From assembly GCF_020379485.1 (NCBI RefSeq), contig NC_063448.1:16329726-16393725 (forward strand): 64,000 bases of DNA, in the 5' to 3' direction. Below are positions 34,487 to 48,574 of this stretch, piece after piece. The position numbers and the translations under genes were made by a program. Below the pieces are notes generated by a model. That model had not been told where the DNA came from. It was given only the letters and a program-made list of their open reading frames with translations, and ran no database searches. The first letter of the stretch is position 1. Every line of letters begins with the position of its first letter. The DNA comes from Brassica napus. Its lineage: Eukaryota; Streptophyta; Magnoliopsida; Brassicales; Brassicaceae.

Positions 34487-35621
34487 TGTGGGAACCGAAA
34501 TTTGCACTGTCAATTTCCGTTTAAATTAGGAAACTAGGAAAACCCTAATTTCCCAAAGATCCCGGAGATCTGCTAATACCACACGCTAAGCAATCAAAAC
34601 ACGAGATATCAACGACAAAGTACAAAAATCGTAAAAAGAGAGCAAAATAGATCTTATTTCGAATCTGTGTTTGAGCGTTACAACAAGGTATAAGCCTGGG
34701 CTCGAGAGCTGTCGGCGAGATTCCTATATCTAGCAACCCTAAGACGGCTAAACCTAATTGAGTCGCAACTCGAAGTAACAAAAACAGAAATATGCCTAAA
34801 TCGCTCTAAGTGCTAAGTTTGCTCCGAAAAAGTCCTTCTACATGCCTCTCACCTAGGACTCCTTATATACTGGCTCCTATGTCGATTTACGCTTTTCCTC
34901 TTCTGCCCTTAAGCAGTCATAGCATAAAAATGAAGATATTCCATTTTTCCGATCTCCGTAATTATCTTCAAAATTTCGTATTTATCCGCGGAAACTTGAC
35001 ATTTATCTTTCCTTGCGAACCAAGCGTAAACCGTCATGCGGCTTACGGGCTGTTGGTTAAGAAACTGTAAGTTGGGCCTCGAGTCATGTCTTAGGTCCCT
35101 TTGGGCCGTCTTCTGACTTGAAGCGTTTATTACGGCTTCTTTCGATAAAGAACGAACTTTCTGCGGTTTTTACCGTAAAGTTTGATCGATGACTTAGAAT
35201 GGCGGGAAACATGAACTGGGTTCGCTACGGTCTTTGGGAGATAGCATCGAAGGGAAGACGAGAATGCATGGACTAATGTCGTATCGACGTTTCGGAAGAG
35301 CTCGGTCGCTACGTAGCGACCGGGCTTGGCTCGAGCTCGGTCGCTACGTAGCGACCGGATAGCATGCATGTGCGGTAGTTGCGTAATGACCGAGCTTGGT
35401 TCGTCCGTGTTCTGATCGTCTTACTCGGACCTATCCGTAGCTGGTCTGGGTATGTTTCTGATGGATTATGTTTGATCTAAATAGAATTCAAACGAAGCTT
35501 TATCTCGGGAACATAGGTTTCGACGTTTTCTTGACCGAGCATGATTTGTTGCGGAAAGACATACTTGTATTATGCGGGGATTTGGACGTTAATTTCGTCG
35601 TAACCGTTTTCGACCCCAACA
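34487..35621 (-). repeat. LTR of the nested Tat-like element (3' LTR in element orientation)
   Basis: Plus-strand ends TGTGGGAACC...GACCCCAACA, 1135 bp. Compared with 41499-42540 it has about 60 extra bases near 35010-35068 and one additional copy of the palindrome CGGTCGCTACGTAGCGACCG (35303-35322 and 35338-35357). Confidence 0.9.
35303..35357. repeat. Two copies of a perfect 20-bp palindrome in the LTR
   Basis: CGGTCGCTACGTAGCGACCG at 35303-35322 and again at 35338-35357 (35-bp period). The other LTR has it once at 42257-42276. It can form a 10-bp perfect stem in either strand. Confidence 0.9.
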
Positions 35622-35756
35622 GTTAGCCCCCCAGCTCGTTAGAATCGTGGATTTCTAGTGAGATTCTAACGCGCAGTATGGCGAGTTCGGACGAGATTGG
35701 TGTATTTGGGCGAAGTTCGTGTCCGAAAATCCGCAAGTAAATAGTAATTTCTCATG

Positions 35757-35765
35757 CCTATAAGA
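35757..35765 (+). promoter_or_regulatory. TATA-like box of the antisense gene in the nested element
   Basis: CCTATAAGA lies about 125 bases before the ATG at 35886, followed by a pyrimidine-rich leader. The related gene at 16710 has the same spacing. Confidence 0.4.
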
Positions 35766-35885
35766 AGGGAGGTAACTTCTTCACAACCTTTACACTTACT
35801 CATTCTCATAGAGAGGTCTCTTGAAAAATTTCTTTTTTTTTCCTCTCTGCCCTTTTCTTCTTGATTCTTAAAAGGAAAATACGAA

Positions 35886-37692
<1,807 letters not shown>

Positions 37693-38842
37693 GAGGTGGA
37701 GTGAAAATCTGGAGGGAGGAGGTTGTTTATTTATCCTGCGTTTGTTGCCGAGTATGGCTTTTATTTGTCTTTTTCTGCCGAGTGTGGCTTTGGTTTCCCA
37801 CCGCTTTATGCGGTCTTTATATATGATGGGCGTTTTATTTCGAATTGTTTCGAGTAAATTTGAAGTAAATTTGAGTTGTCGTCTCATATTTAATTCCGTT
37901 GGGACGTTCAATATGTCGGTTCGTTCGTGACTTTTCTTAAAAATATCTTATTCTTACAACTTCCGGGAACGTTGAGATGTGAAAGGAGAGACATGGTTTA
38001 GGATCTCGTATCGTTTAGATATCATGTCTTGAGATGTCTGAGACCAATGCGATGGGTTTAGGGCAAGACCTAGGTTTACTCTCGGATTTAAGGTTTGTGC
38101 GGTGACTAGCCGGCTATCGATTTTCCTGTTGCGATTTCTACCTGATTCGTACCGATTTAAAGTCCGCGATAGGTTCTCGGCTTATATGACTTGTATGGTA
38201 TGAATCGAGCATCTTTCCAGAGACAATTTTTAAGCCAACTGGAAGTGCTAGACCAAAAATTTGGATTTTTTTTGTAGCGCGCTTTCGTCCTTGTGTTGGA
38301 CGTTCGAAGATCAAAAGAGTGATCAAGTTGCGTTTGTTTAAGACGGCTGATGCGTTCGTCGGGGCCAATCGACGAACGGGGTGTGAGGTTTTTGTGGTCG
38401 CGGTTGGACAATTTGTTCGCATCGTCTCGAATTTTAACTTAGCGACGTCTCGCGGTTGTTTCGAAGACTAAACAAAATATTTTCGATGCTGAACAAAGAT
38501 TATTTTCTGATTTTGGGCAGGATGAGGCCGCTGACAAGAGTCTTAACGTTCGTAGATTTTCTAGGTGTGTCCTGATACTTTTGTGTTTAACTGAAGCGTA
38601 AGCGTTTTAATTAAAAAGGAGCAATGCATATTGTAAAGAGAGATTTTTTTTTTAAAAATCTCTAAAAACTCGATTACAATAACGAGTCTTTTCTTATGTG
38701 GGAGTATACGAGTATACGCACCCACTCCCCCCCCCCCCTTTTTAGAGAGGGGGATAGCTGAACTCGTCTTTCGATGAGCTGCCTACGAACCTCTTTCGAG
38801 GATCAAGCCATCTCGTAGTTCTGTTTTATGCCGCAACCGTTT
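37693..38842. other. Non-coding interior of nested Tat-like element
   Basis: Lies between the converging antisense gene and protease, where an autonomous relative would carry pol. No RT, RNase H or integrase residues are visible in any frame. A poly(C) run sits at 38727-38740 and T runs at 38646-38654. Confidence 0.6.
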
Positions 38843-39669
38843 TTACTTGGCGGTTGTCGCCGTGCTAACCGCCCTGATCGTGATGACCGTGGCCGGGTCA
38901 GCGTTCTCTTCCGGATATTCCAGTTGAGTTGTAGCGTCGGCTTCGGACTCGTGTTGAGTTTTGACGTCCGAAGCGTTTGCGTCAGCAGACGATGTTAAAT
39001 CGTCTTTCCTTGAAGCGTTTTTGGCCGAAGATTGATCTATCTTCGTGTGTTTGCAATTTGCCATTACAGAAGTCGTCATTTGCCTTAACTTGTGCTCCAC
39101 GAGGAAGCGTAGTCGCGACTGTTTCTGACATCCCCAGATAGCTGCGACTCCGTTTGGGGTTTGGAATTTGACACCTAGGTGGTATGTCGATGGAACGGCT
39201 TGCATGGCGTTGATTCATGGGGTTCCCATGATCACGTTGTAGATGGCAGGATGATCGACCACCGCGAATTCAACGATTTTCGTGATCTCCTTGGCTATGA
39301 CTGGCAGTTGGATTGACCCGAGGGTCATCGATACTTCTCCTGAAAAACCCGTGAGCGGTTTCGGCGTTGGAGTTACTTCTCCGAGTTCGATGCTCATCCG
39401 ACTGAGAGTGCCGCAGAAGATTACATTGACCGTGCTTCCCGTGTCAATGAGTACTCTTCCGACTTCCAGATCTCATATGACGAGATCTATGACGAGCGGA
39501 TCACAGTGAGGTTGGTCGATCCCGCCGGCTTCCTCCTTCGTGAAGGTGATTGAGCAATTTTGACCATCTCGGGTAAGAGACCATGTAGGCTAGTTTGCAC
39601 TTGACTCCGCCTTCCGCTGGTAAGCCTTGATGGCCGAAACCGTATCGTTGCAGAATTACGATCCTCCAA
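38843..39669 (-). pseudogene. Aspartic protease of nested Tat-like element
   Basis: The minus strand encodes the active-site loop [15 protein letters not shown] at about 39460-39415, then [20 protein letters not shown] and [15 protein letters not shown], and a C-terminal part from 39205. A TGA just before the active site (LVI-stop-DLEVGR, arginine expected) and another after MGTP near 39215 (tryptophan expected) fit C-to-T changes on one or other strand. A helical, Ala/Asp-rich tail to the TAA at 38843 follows. Confidence 0.75.
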
Positions 39670-39731
39670 TGATCATGTTGACTCTGCGACGATTGTTATC
39701 GTTCCCCTTGTCGTCCGGCCTTCAGCCGCGT

Positions 39732-41431
39732 TTATTCCCGAATTGGTTTCTTTGAGGAGATTTCTCCGTGGGCGGATTTCTCGAGGATGAGATCTTTCAC
39801 GCTGGTCACTTCCGAGAGCTCTCCAGCTAGTAGCTTCGCGGCCAGACTTGCTCCCAAGACTTTGCAGTTAGTCGTGGAGTGTCCTTGGGACTGGTGGAAC
39901 TCACAGAAGGTGTTTTCGTCATATCCTTGATTACGAGTCCACGTATTACCCGTGGTTCGGCCTTGGTCCGAACTGATCGCGTAATTGTGCGCTCCTTGGA
40001 GATCTTTCCCCTCGTGATGGACATACTTGTCGTCACGAGAGTTCTTCTTCTTCGTTTTTGGATCTACATCTTTCGAGGATGGTCTTGCCGACTTATGTTT
40101 TTGCGATAAGACTTTCGTTTTTTCCTCGATTATGATGTAGTCCGTCGCCTTGTGGAGGGCATCATGGATCGTCCGCGGTTTGTCGAGGGTTATCCATTTT
40201 CTGAATTTCGACTTGTACCAGAGCGTCTTTCTGAGCACATCAATGGCCACCTTGTCGCTTATCCCGCTGACCCTGGACATTACCAGCTTGAATCGGCTGA
40301 TGAACTCGCGGAGGGGTTCGTCTTCCCTCTGGAACAGACTCCAGAGATCGACATCGGAAGTTTCTCTATCTATGAACATAGAGTATTGCTTGAGAAATTC
40401 CGATGCGAGCTATCTGAAACTCTCGATAGTGTTTCGCTAAGGCGTGCAAACCATTCGAGGGCTGCTCCTTCCAGATTCTCGAAGAATAGGCGGTAGTAGC
40501 TTGCGTCTTTTTCGCCGTCCTTCAGTCTCGCTCTTCCCATTGTGATGTGGAAAGCCTGAAGGTGCGCCTTCGGATCGGTCGTACCATCATACTCCGGTAC
40601 TTTGATTTTTTCCGGATCGGATACCCTCATATCTGAGATGCGAGTGGTGAAAGGGGTCTTCCGAGCCCCTTCCAGCAGCCTGTCGATCTCGGGTGCAGCG
40701 CTGGTAGCGTGATGGATTTGGGATTTCACGGCTCTTACTTCTACCGCAGTCTTGGTGATATAGTCGTGAAGATCGCGGATATTCGACGTCTCGTCAGCAG
40801 ATTTCCGAGCCTGTCGGCGTTTACTGCGAGTGAGCTCGGTTTGCTTTTCAGCCAGCTCTTCTTGTTCGTTCCAATAGAGGACTTCCTCCTCTTCCATCAT
40901 TGGTTTGTCGAACGGAGAGCTTTCCCGAGCAGATCGGCTTGTGGTCCTTCTTGGATGTCTGTCGACGTCGTCATCGGTATCGTTGGAGACATCGCTAGGA
41001 TCCAGGTCGACGTGCTCGACTTCGTTATCCTCCGAATTATTCACGGGAGGCGGAGGACTTTCAGGGTTCCCCTTTTCGACGGGAGATTTTTCGCAAGGGT
41101 TTTGACCCGAAGGTTGTTCCTGTGTGGCTCCAGGCCTATCGAGTGGGGTAGCGAAGTCGAGTCTTTTCCCGTGGACTTTAGTGGTTCCGTGGGGACGGAT
41201 TGCTCTGGTCCTTGCCATTAAGGTTTCAACTTGTTTGGTCAAGGTGCTCACGAGCCTGTCCTGTTCTTCCGACCTTTTTTCGTAGGTGGCGAACATCTTT
41301 TTAAACTCCTCGAGCGCCGCGGCGTTGGCTGGTGCGTTGGCCGCGGATACGTCCGTTACGGGAGTGTGGAGATAAGTGCCACTGCTTCTGTTAAGAGGAG
41401 TCTGCACGTTATCCGCGTCGTCAGTTGACAT
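39732..41431 (-). pseudogene. Gag of nested Tat-like element
   Basis: Starts [20 protein letters not shown] at 41431. It has a coiled-coil-like N-terminal part ([20 protein letters not shown]), an acidic linker, and then the retrotransposon gag core ([30 protein letters not shown]). After a frameshift near 40440-40380 comes [23 protein letters not shown]...GH....C-type knuckle ([14 protein letters not shown]) lies near 39890. The frame ends at 39732, before the protease. Capsid formation is the expected role. Confidence 0.8.
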
Positions 41432-41469
41432 GTCTGGTTGAGCGTGATGTGGTTGAGAGTTAGATTGAT

Positions 41470-41498
41470 CCGTACCCCTCCTCCTTCTAGCGCCAAAC
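41470..41498 (-). promoter_or_regulatory. Primer-binding region of nested Tat-like element
   Basis: The minus strand directly after the LTR end reads GTTTGGCGCTAGAAGGAGGA. The TGGCGCT start looks like a primer site but I cannot assign the tRNA with confidence. Confidence 0.45.
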
Positions 41499-42540
41499 TG
41501 TGGAAACCAAAATTCGCACTGTCGATTTCCGTTTAAATTAGGAAACTAGGAAAACCCTAATTTCCCAGAGGTCCCGGAGATCTGTTAATACCACACGCTA
41601 AGCAATCAAAACACGAGATATCAACGACAAAGTACAAAAATCGTAAAAAGAGAGCAAAATAGATCTTATTCTGAAACCGTGTTTGAGCGTTACAACAAGG
41701 TATAAGCCTGGGCTCGGGAGCTGTCGGCGAGATTCATAGTTCTAGCAACCCTAAGACGGCTAAACCTAATTGAGTCGCATCTTGAACTAACAAAAACGAT
41801 AATATGCCTAAATCGCTCTATGTGCTAAGTTTGCTCTGAAAAAGTCCTTCTACATGCCTCTCGCCTAGGACACCTTATATACTGGCTCCTAGGTCGGTTT
41901 ACGCTTTTTCTCTTCTGCCCTTAAGCCGTTATAGCATAAAAATGGAGATATTCCATTTTTTTCCGATCTTCGTAATTATCTTCAAAATTTCGTATTTATC
42001 CGCGAAAACTTGACATTTATCGTAAGTTGGGCCTCGAGTCATGTCTTAGGTCCCTTTGGGCCGTCTTCTGACTCGAAGCGTTTATTACGACTTCTTTTGA
42101 TAAAGAACGAACTTCCGCGGTGTTTACCGTAAAGTTTGATCGATGACTTAGAATGGTGGGAAACATGAAATGGGTTCGCTACGGTCTTCGGGAGATATCA
42201 TCGAAGGGTAGACGAGAATGCATGGACTAATGTCGTATCGACGTTTCGGAAGATCTCGGTCGCTACGTAGCGACCGGATAGCGTGCATGTGCGGTAGTTG
42301 CGTAATGACCGAGCTTGGTTCGTCCGTGTTCTGATCGTCATACTCGGACCTATCCGTAGCTGGTCTGGGTATGTTTCCGATGGCTTATGTTTGATCTAAA
42401 TAGAATTTGAACGAAGCTTTATCTCGGGAACATACGTTGCGACCTTTTCTTGACCGAGCATGATTTGTTGCGGAAAGACATACTTGTATTCTGCGGGGAT
42501 TTGGACGTTAACTTCGTCGTAACCGTTTTCGACCCCAACA
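41499..42540 (-). repeat. LTR of the nested Tat-like element (5' LTR in element orientation)
   Basis: Plus-strand ends TGTGGAAACC...GACCCCAACA, 1042 bp, followed by the ATTCA duplication. One palindrome CGGTCGCTACGTAGCGACCG at 42257-42276. It aligns with 34487-35621 apart from scattered substitutions and two indel blocks. Confidence 0.9.
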
Positions 42541-42545
42541 ATTCA
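42541..42545 (+). repeat. Target site duplication ATTCA (right)
   Basis: Second copy of the five bases at 34482-34486, directly after the LTR end CCCCAACA. Confidence 0.9.
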
Positions 42546-43061
42546 TGACACAAAATATAGATAAAAACTGCATAGAATAAAATAGATGAATCAATGGAGT
42601 TCCAATCACAAATCTCTCTATGATTTTCTCTCCTAAAACTCTCTCTCTCTCTCTTGCTGAAAGTAAGAATACAATGGTGGCTAAAAACCTCCTCTTTTGC
42701 CTCCTAACACTTATGCAAGTATATAACTATTAGGTTAAAAACTCGTCAGGGGTAATCTTGTAATTTGGTGAAGCCTTGGGTTTAAAGTCGGCTGGAACCA
42801 AGTCACGCGTTCCGCGTCTTGACATCGATCGATGGTACAGGATGTACATCGATCGATTGCTTCTTCTTTGTATCGACCATCCTCTAATGGTCAGCTCGGA
42901 TGAAATCTCTTTTAAGCTCCTAAATGCTCCATAATCATCACTTTACTCCAAGATACTCCTGAACCTGAAAACATACCTAATAGGATAGAATATATATAAT
43001 ATATAGATAGTAAAAAACTTATATACCATGGATGAAAATGGGTCAAATCCATGGTATATCA
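42546..43061 (-). repeat. 5' LTR of minus-strand Athila-like element, outer piece
   Basis: Reverse complement of the LTR start as seen at 4475-5040, ending ...CCATGGTATATCA on the plus strand. Together with 33699-34486 it makes about 1.3 kb, matching the intact LTRs. ATCGATCGAT motifs occur near 42824 and 42849. Confidence 0.85.
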
Positions 43062-43584
43062 GCTACGGATAGATGGTCCACTTAGCCCGCATGTCATTAA
43101 GATGATGGGTTATATTGATAACTTGGTTAAGCTGGATTGTCCTATCAGCCAAGAGTTGGCGACTGATCTCATTCTACAGTCATTGCCGTCAAGCTATGAT
43201 CAGTTTGTTATGAACTACAACATGAACAACTTGACAGACTTTGACTGAGTGCATGGGCTGCTTAAAACTGCTGAACCCAACATCAAGAAGGATACCCCCA
43301 TGGATACAACATCAAATCCATGGTATATCAGCTACGGATAGATGGTCCACTTAGCCCGCATGTCATTAAGATGATGGGTTATATTGATAACTTGGTTAAG
43401 CTGGATTGTCCTATCAGCCAAGAGTTGGCGACTGATCTCATTCTACAGTCCTTGCCGTCAAGCTATGATCAGTTTGTTATGAACTACAACATGAACAACT
43501 TGACAGACTTTGACTGAGTTGCATGGGCTGCTTAAAACTGCTGAACCCAACATCAAGAAGGATACCCTAAATGTTCTTATGGTA
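43051..43584 (+). pseudogene. Copia gag fragment, tandemly duplicated (269-bp unit)
   Basis: The frame encoding GPLSPHVIKMMGYIDNLVKL, ISQELATDLILQSLPSSYDQ and FVMNYNMNN (copia gag, UBN2-like) occurs twice, at 43051 and 43320. After it, LTELHGLLKTAEPNIKK-type sequence follows in a shifted frame. Each unit begins with the last bases of the adjoining LTR (ATCCATGGTATATCA), so the duplication arose after the LTR came to lie here. Confidence 0.75.
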
Positions 43585-43647
43585 TAAGGGGGTAACAAGT
43601 TTAAGAAACAAGGTAATAACAAAGGAAAGGGTAAGTCAGGCTGGATT

Positions 43648-44109
43648 GTGAATCCAAGCAAGCCTGATCCTTCTCCTAAGTTTAAGCTTGGTCCTTCTAA
43701 TGTTGATAAGTGCCATTATTGTAATGGTTCTGGACATTGGAAAAGAAACTGTGAGAAATACTTGGAAGATCTGAAAAAGAAGAAGATTTTTGAAACGTCA
43801 TCTTCAGGTATTTATGTTATAAAAGTAAATGTTACTATTTCTGATTCTTGTTCTTTGGTATTTGATGCCGGTTGTGGTGCTCATATTTGTAGAAATATGC
43901 AGGGCCTAAACAATAGTAGAATCTTGAAGAAAGGACAAGTGGACCTGCGTGTGGGAAATGGAGCAAGAGTTGTTGCATTAGTTGTAGACACATTTCGTTT
44001 GTCTTTGTCTTTAAGCATGGTTTTGGAAACTAAGAATTACTACTATGTACCTGCTATAAGCAGAAATATTATTGATTGTTTGAATTTGGAAAGATTTCAT
44101 TTCGATTAA
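43648..44109 (+). pseudogene. Copia gag zinc knuckle and protease
   Basis: CHYCNGSGHWKRNC near 43713-43752 is a CCHC knuckle. VFDAGCGAHIC near 43859 sits where copia proteases have a DTGC/DSGA active site, here with Ala in place of Thr. The frame continues to a stop at 44109. Confidence 0.8.
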
Positions 44110-44217
44110 AGACAAGCGTTATTTATTTAATCATTGTGATATTTTTTATAGTAGCGGTCCATTAGAGAATGGAATTTATATTCTAGACCAAAGCATGCAT
44201 GTTTATAACATTAGTAC

Positions 44218-45062
44218 CAAAAGATTCAAGTGTAACAGCACGAATCAAACTTTCCTTTGGCATTATCGTTTGGGCAGCATAAGTTAGAATCACATTTAAA
44301 AACTTCATAGTGATGGACTTTTAAGCTCATTTGATTACGAATCACATGAAAAATGTGAATATTGATTGTTGGGTAAAATGACTAAAGCTCATTTTGCTGG
44401 AAACGGTGAAAGAGATAAAAACTTATTGGAACTTATACATACTGATGTATGTGGACCAATGAGTATAAATGTTAGAGGAAAGTATCAGTACTTCATGGTT
44501 ATGTTTATTTAGAAACATAAGTCTGAATCTTTCGAAAAGTTCAAATATTTTCAGAATGAAGTACAAAATAAGTTTGACAAGAAAATTAAAGCTCTTCGAT
44601 CCGATCGAGGTGGAGAATATTTGAGTCAATCATTTAATGATCATCTGAGAAAATGCAGAATTGTTTCACAGCTCACTCCTCCGGGAACATCACAGTTGAA
44701 TGGTGTATTTGAAAGGAGAAACCGAACTTTATTAGATTTGGTTCGGTCAATGATGAGTTATGCAGATTTTCCATTACCCATTTGGGGACACGCTCTAGAA
44801 ACGTCTGCGTTTACGATAAGTAGATGTCCATCAAAATCAGTCGAGAAGACACCATATGAGATGTGGAATGGAAAGGTTCCAAATTTGTCTTTTTCTGAAA
44901 ATTTAGGGTTCTGATGCTTATGTCAAACGTATGTTTACTGATAAGTTTGGGCCCAAATCTGACGAACACTACTTTATTGGTTGTCTTAAAGAAACCAAGG
45001 ATTATTACTTTTACGACCCCACCGAGAAAAAAGTGTTTGTTGCTCGTAGTGGTGTTTTCTAG
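44218..45062 (+). pseudogene. Copia integrase
   Basis: Pieces in several frames: TFLWHYRLGSI (pre-integrase zinc region), ELIHTDVCGPMS with the first Asp near 44440, ALRSDRGGEYLSQSF near 44590 with the second Asp, and LNGVFERRNRTLLDLVRSMM near 44697 with the Glu. A TAG at about 44511 and frame changes near 44910 inactivate it. Confidence 0.8.
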
Positions 45063-45132
45063 AGAGAGAATTTCTTTCCAAGAAGAATAGTGTGAGTAAA
45101 ATACAGCTTGAAAGAGTTCGAGAAATGCATAA

Positions 45133-45790
45133 GGTTTTTTTTCAATAAAAGACATGGGAGTAGTTGCACATATTCTTGGAATAAGAATTTATAGAGATAG
45201 ATTAAATAAGACTATTGGATTATGTTAAGATGTTTATATCGACATGGTCTTACATAGATTCAAGATGCATGATTCCAAGAAAGGTTTTTTGCCAATGTCT
45301 CATGGCATAACTCTTAGCAAGACTCAGTGTTCTTCGACACACGATGAGCGAGAGCGAATGAGTAGAATCACATATGCTTCTGCTATAGGATCTATCATGT
45401 ATGCTATGCTTTGTACTCGTCCAGATGTTGAATGTGCTTTGAGCATGACGAGTCGATACCAATCTGATCCAGGTGAAAGTCACTGGATAGTAGTCAAGAC
45501 TATCCTCAGTATTTGAGAAATACTAAAGATAAGTTTTTGGTCTATGAAGGAAGTGATGAGCTTGTTGTAAGTGGTTACAGCGATGCCAGTTTTTCAGACA
45601 ACAAAGATGATTTCCGATCACAACCTGGCTTCATCTTTTGTCTTATTGGAGGAGCGGTGAGTTGGAAGAGTTCCAAGAAAAACACTATAGAAGAGTCTCA
45701 ACGGATGCAAATGTTGTTGATCCATTGACTAAGCCTCTTCCATGACCTAAGCATGAGAGTCATACTGCAGTTGTGGCCATTAAGTATATT
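45133..45790 (+). pseudogene. Copia RT C-terminus and RNase H remnant
   Basis: LHRFKMHDSKKGFLPMSHGI, ITYASAIGSIMYAMLCTRPD and SGYSDASFSDNKDDF (RNase H Asp) are recognisable. The stretch between integrase and this part lacks the RT palm, so it is deleted. A further deletion near 45690 fuses RNase H to the C-terminal DPLTKPL motif near 45720. Confidence 0.75.
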
Positions 45791-46625
45791 AAGATATGAT
45801 CTTGATTTTTGTGGGAGGATTTACGTTTATGATATGATGTTCATATTAACATACATTTGGTTATGTTTTAAAATTAATGAAATTGTGTCATATTTATTTG
45901 ATTATTGGATAATTAAATAAATGTCCCAAAATAAATTATATTATTCTTATAGGTCATCAAGTATGTGACTTGATCATGAAACCCTATAAGTGAAAGATGC
46001 TATAAATTATTGAGGTCCATAATCAAGGTTGTTAACGTGGGACATTAATAACCATGAATGGCTAGTATGTGAGGTGATTGATGACTAAGTTTCATGGAGT
46101 CATTCAATATGTGGTATTGAAGTCAATCACATAGATATGTGTTAGATAACACATGATCGGACTGACCCGCTATGAGAACTCTACAAAGATTGTTATATGA
46201 GTGTCATAAGAGTTTCTCATTACGACTATAGAGTATAGTCCTTAGACCTGAGTTCGTCATGATTCTTTACTTCTGGATTAGTTCACTTTGACCTTGTCAA
46301 ACGTCAGCCGTAACTGGTGATTATAAAAGCATTGATTAGGTGTTCTATAAAGTTTGTAAGGAACATGGATGGAACAAGATAGGATTTGTCACTTCTATAT
46401 AACAGGAGATAATATCTTTGGGCCTATCGAATATTTGATACTGAGAAATGCATGGTTGTGCTCAAACGAGGTGAATGTCAGTAGTTTGTTTTATCAGTAT
46501 AAATCAGAGTTCGATAAACATGATCTAGCTTAATAAGGATGACACTAGTTCTTGTCTTATGCTGAGATCGAGATATAGAGAAAAGGGGATTATGAGAATT
46601 TATGATTCTAGTACAAGTGGGAGAT
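45791..46625 (+). other. Copia 3' non-coding region and polypurine tract
   Basis: No coding potential. It ends in AGTGGGAGAT just before TTGTTGGGAATG, the usual copia polypurine-tract/LTR boundary. Confidence 0.6.
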
Positions 46626-46890
46626 TGTTGGGAATGTCCTAAAATCATATGTACTTATTCTTGTTAAGGTCGTAGTGTCGAGGTTTGACAATCATATAAT
46701 ATTAGGTGGTTATAATGTTTTATTAGAAACCGCTTATAACTTATGGATTGAGAATTCATTACTAATATTATATGATCCTATAGGGTCACACACCTAAGCG
46801 AATTGGATTATAAATACTTTAGGGTTTATATTTATGTTATATATATAATATATAATATACATATAATCTCTATAATATTATTTGAGAAAT
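46626..46890 (+). repeat. Copia 3' LTR, probably truncated
   Basis: Starts TGTTGGGAATGTCCTAAAAT after the polypurine tract and holds a TATA-rich stretch near 46808-46860. No clear CA end or target duplication; it may continue into the tandem repeat at 46891. Confidence 0.5.
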
Positions 46891-47046
46891 CAGTTTCCTA
46901 TGTGTCGCTCTCACGTTAACTCTCAAGATGGTTGATTACACTGATACCCTTAATGAATTAATTGAAGTCAGTTTTCTATGTGTCGCTCTCACGTTAACTC
47001 TCAAGATGGTTGATTACACTAATACCCTTAATGAATTAATTTACAT
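46891..47046 (+). repeat. 78-bp tandem duplication
   Basis: CAGTTTCCTATGTGTCGCTC... and CAGTTTTCTATGTGTCGCTC... follow each other at 46891 and 46969, with one clear substitution (CTGATACCC against CTAATACCC). Confidence 0.85.
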
Positions 47047-48574
47047 TTAAATTACTATTATTTATTTATTTTATTAACTTTCCTTTTAAAAAATTTCTGA
47101 AAAAATTACACATATAATAAAAAGGAAATTTTTTATAAAGTTAAAAAAAGAATTGAAAAACGAAAATATATGTATATATAATATGATTTCACAAAAAAAA
47201 AAAGTTCACAAAATAGTAATATTACATTTAAAAAATATTTTTAAATAGCATAAAATATAATTTTGAAGTAATAAAATATTTTCTTTATATCTATATTATC
47301 TTAGATGAAAATTATGAATTTCTATATAATTTGATTTCATTAAAAACAATTTACACAGATAATCTTGATATTAGAAAAGAAATATTATTTCTCTTAAAAC
47401 ATAATTTTAAACAACACAAAAAAAAATTAAAGTAATAAAAATATTTATATATATATATTCTTAGAAGATTACATAAAATAATTAAGTAACATAAACAGAT
47501 ATATGTTTAATTGTCTAAAAATAGTTTATAATTAGTAATATTCAAATGTTTTATTTATTTTTCATATATTTAGTTGACTATAATATCTTTCAATTAGAGC
47601 AAAACAAATATAGATAAATTATATTTCACTTATATAATATTATTTTTATATACAATCACAATTTGTTTTACTGCTTACTTTTAAGAAATATTAAAAAAAA
47701 ACTAAAAATAATTTTCAAAATAAACATCGTTTAATCAAATAGTTACAAAATAGTTTAATGAGTACATATATTATATTTTATCATTATTAAAGTTATTTTT
47801 TTATTAATATTATATTTTCTTTTAAATTTTATGTTTTTATGTTTGTAACTTAATAGAATCATAATCAAAATACCAAAGCAAATCTGAACTTATTTTTAAG
47901 ATTATTTAAAATAAATTTTAGTCGTGATTTAATAAATCAAAGGCATAAAGTTATTTAGAATTTATAAAATATTTTAAATATTAATGTACTCATGAGCTTT
48001 CAAAAATGTATCAGCTACTTACGCATGTAACTTCCTATTGATCATCGTTTTTTTTTTCTAAAAAATACATGTACATTTGACTTAATTATAATAAAAATAA
48101 TTATACTTCATTTTGAATTTGAAAGAATATATGTAACTCAATATACTCACAACATGACTGATTCGACAAATCCAACTTATATCTAAAATCATAGATTTAA
48201 CCACGATAAGAATATATAATTTTATAAGAATAGTAATTTATTTTATAAATATAAATCATAGGACAACTCAAAACATATTTAAATGAAATAGAATATTAAC
48301 CAACTGTTACAATTTAGTTCTTTTGTAAAATTTATATATATGCATGAGATTTCAGAATATTATCGTTTCGTTATATTAGTTTTTGTAATTTGGAATCAGA
48401 CACTTTAGTTTATTTTTTTTTCATTCTAAGCAAAATATATCTTAAGTTATACATAATCTTCATAAAATATATTCACATATCAAAGACAACAACCACCTAA
48501 ATGCAAATAAGAAATTAACCAAAATTTTAATATAGGGAATAAATAGATTACAGTTGAATTCAAAGATGCAATTC
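47047..48574. other. AT-rich stretch without genes
   Basis: About 1.5 kb of A/T-dominated sequence with no frame of interest. It resembles in composition the AT-rich stretch at 51691-53287 on the other side of the CACTA remnant and may be the interrupted interior of the same Helitron, but I see no defined 5' end. Confidence 0.4.

Larger units (their letters stand above)
43062..46890 (+). mobile_element. Ty1/copia element, decayed and internally deleted
   Basis: Order gag, protease, integrase, short RT end, RNase H end, 3' non-coding region, polypurine tract and LTR start: the copia order with integrase before RT. The 5' LTR is missing; the left end is the Athila-like LTR. Most of RT and part of RNase H are deleted. 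Many stops. Confidence 0.8.

Noticed and set aside
35130..35369. Frame within the LTR
   Set aside because: Not conserved in the paired LTR, which lacks one palindrome copy and has indels.
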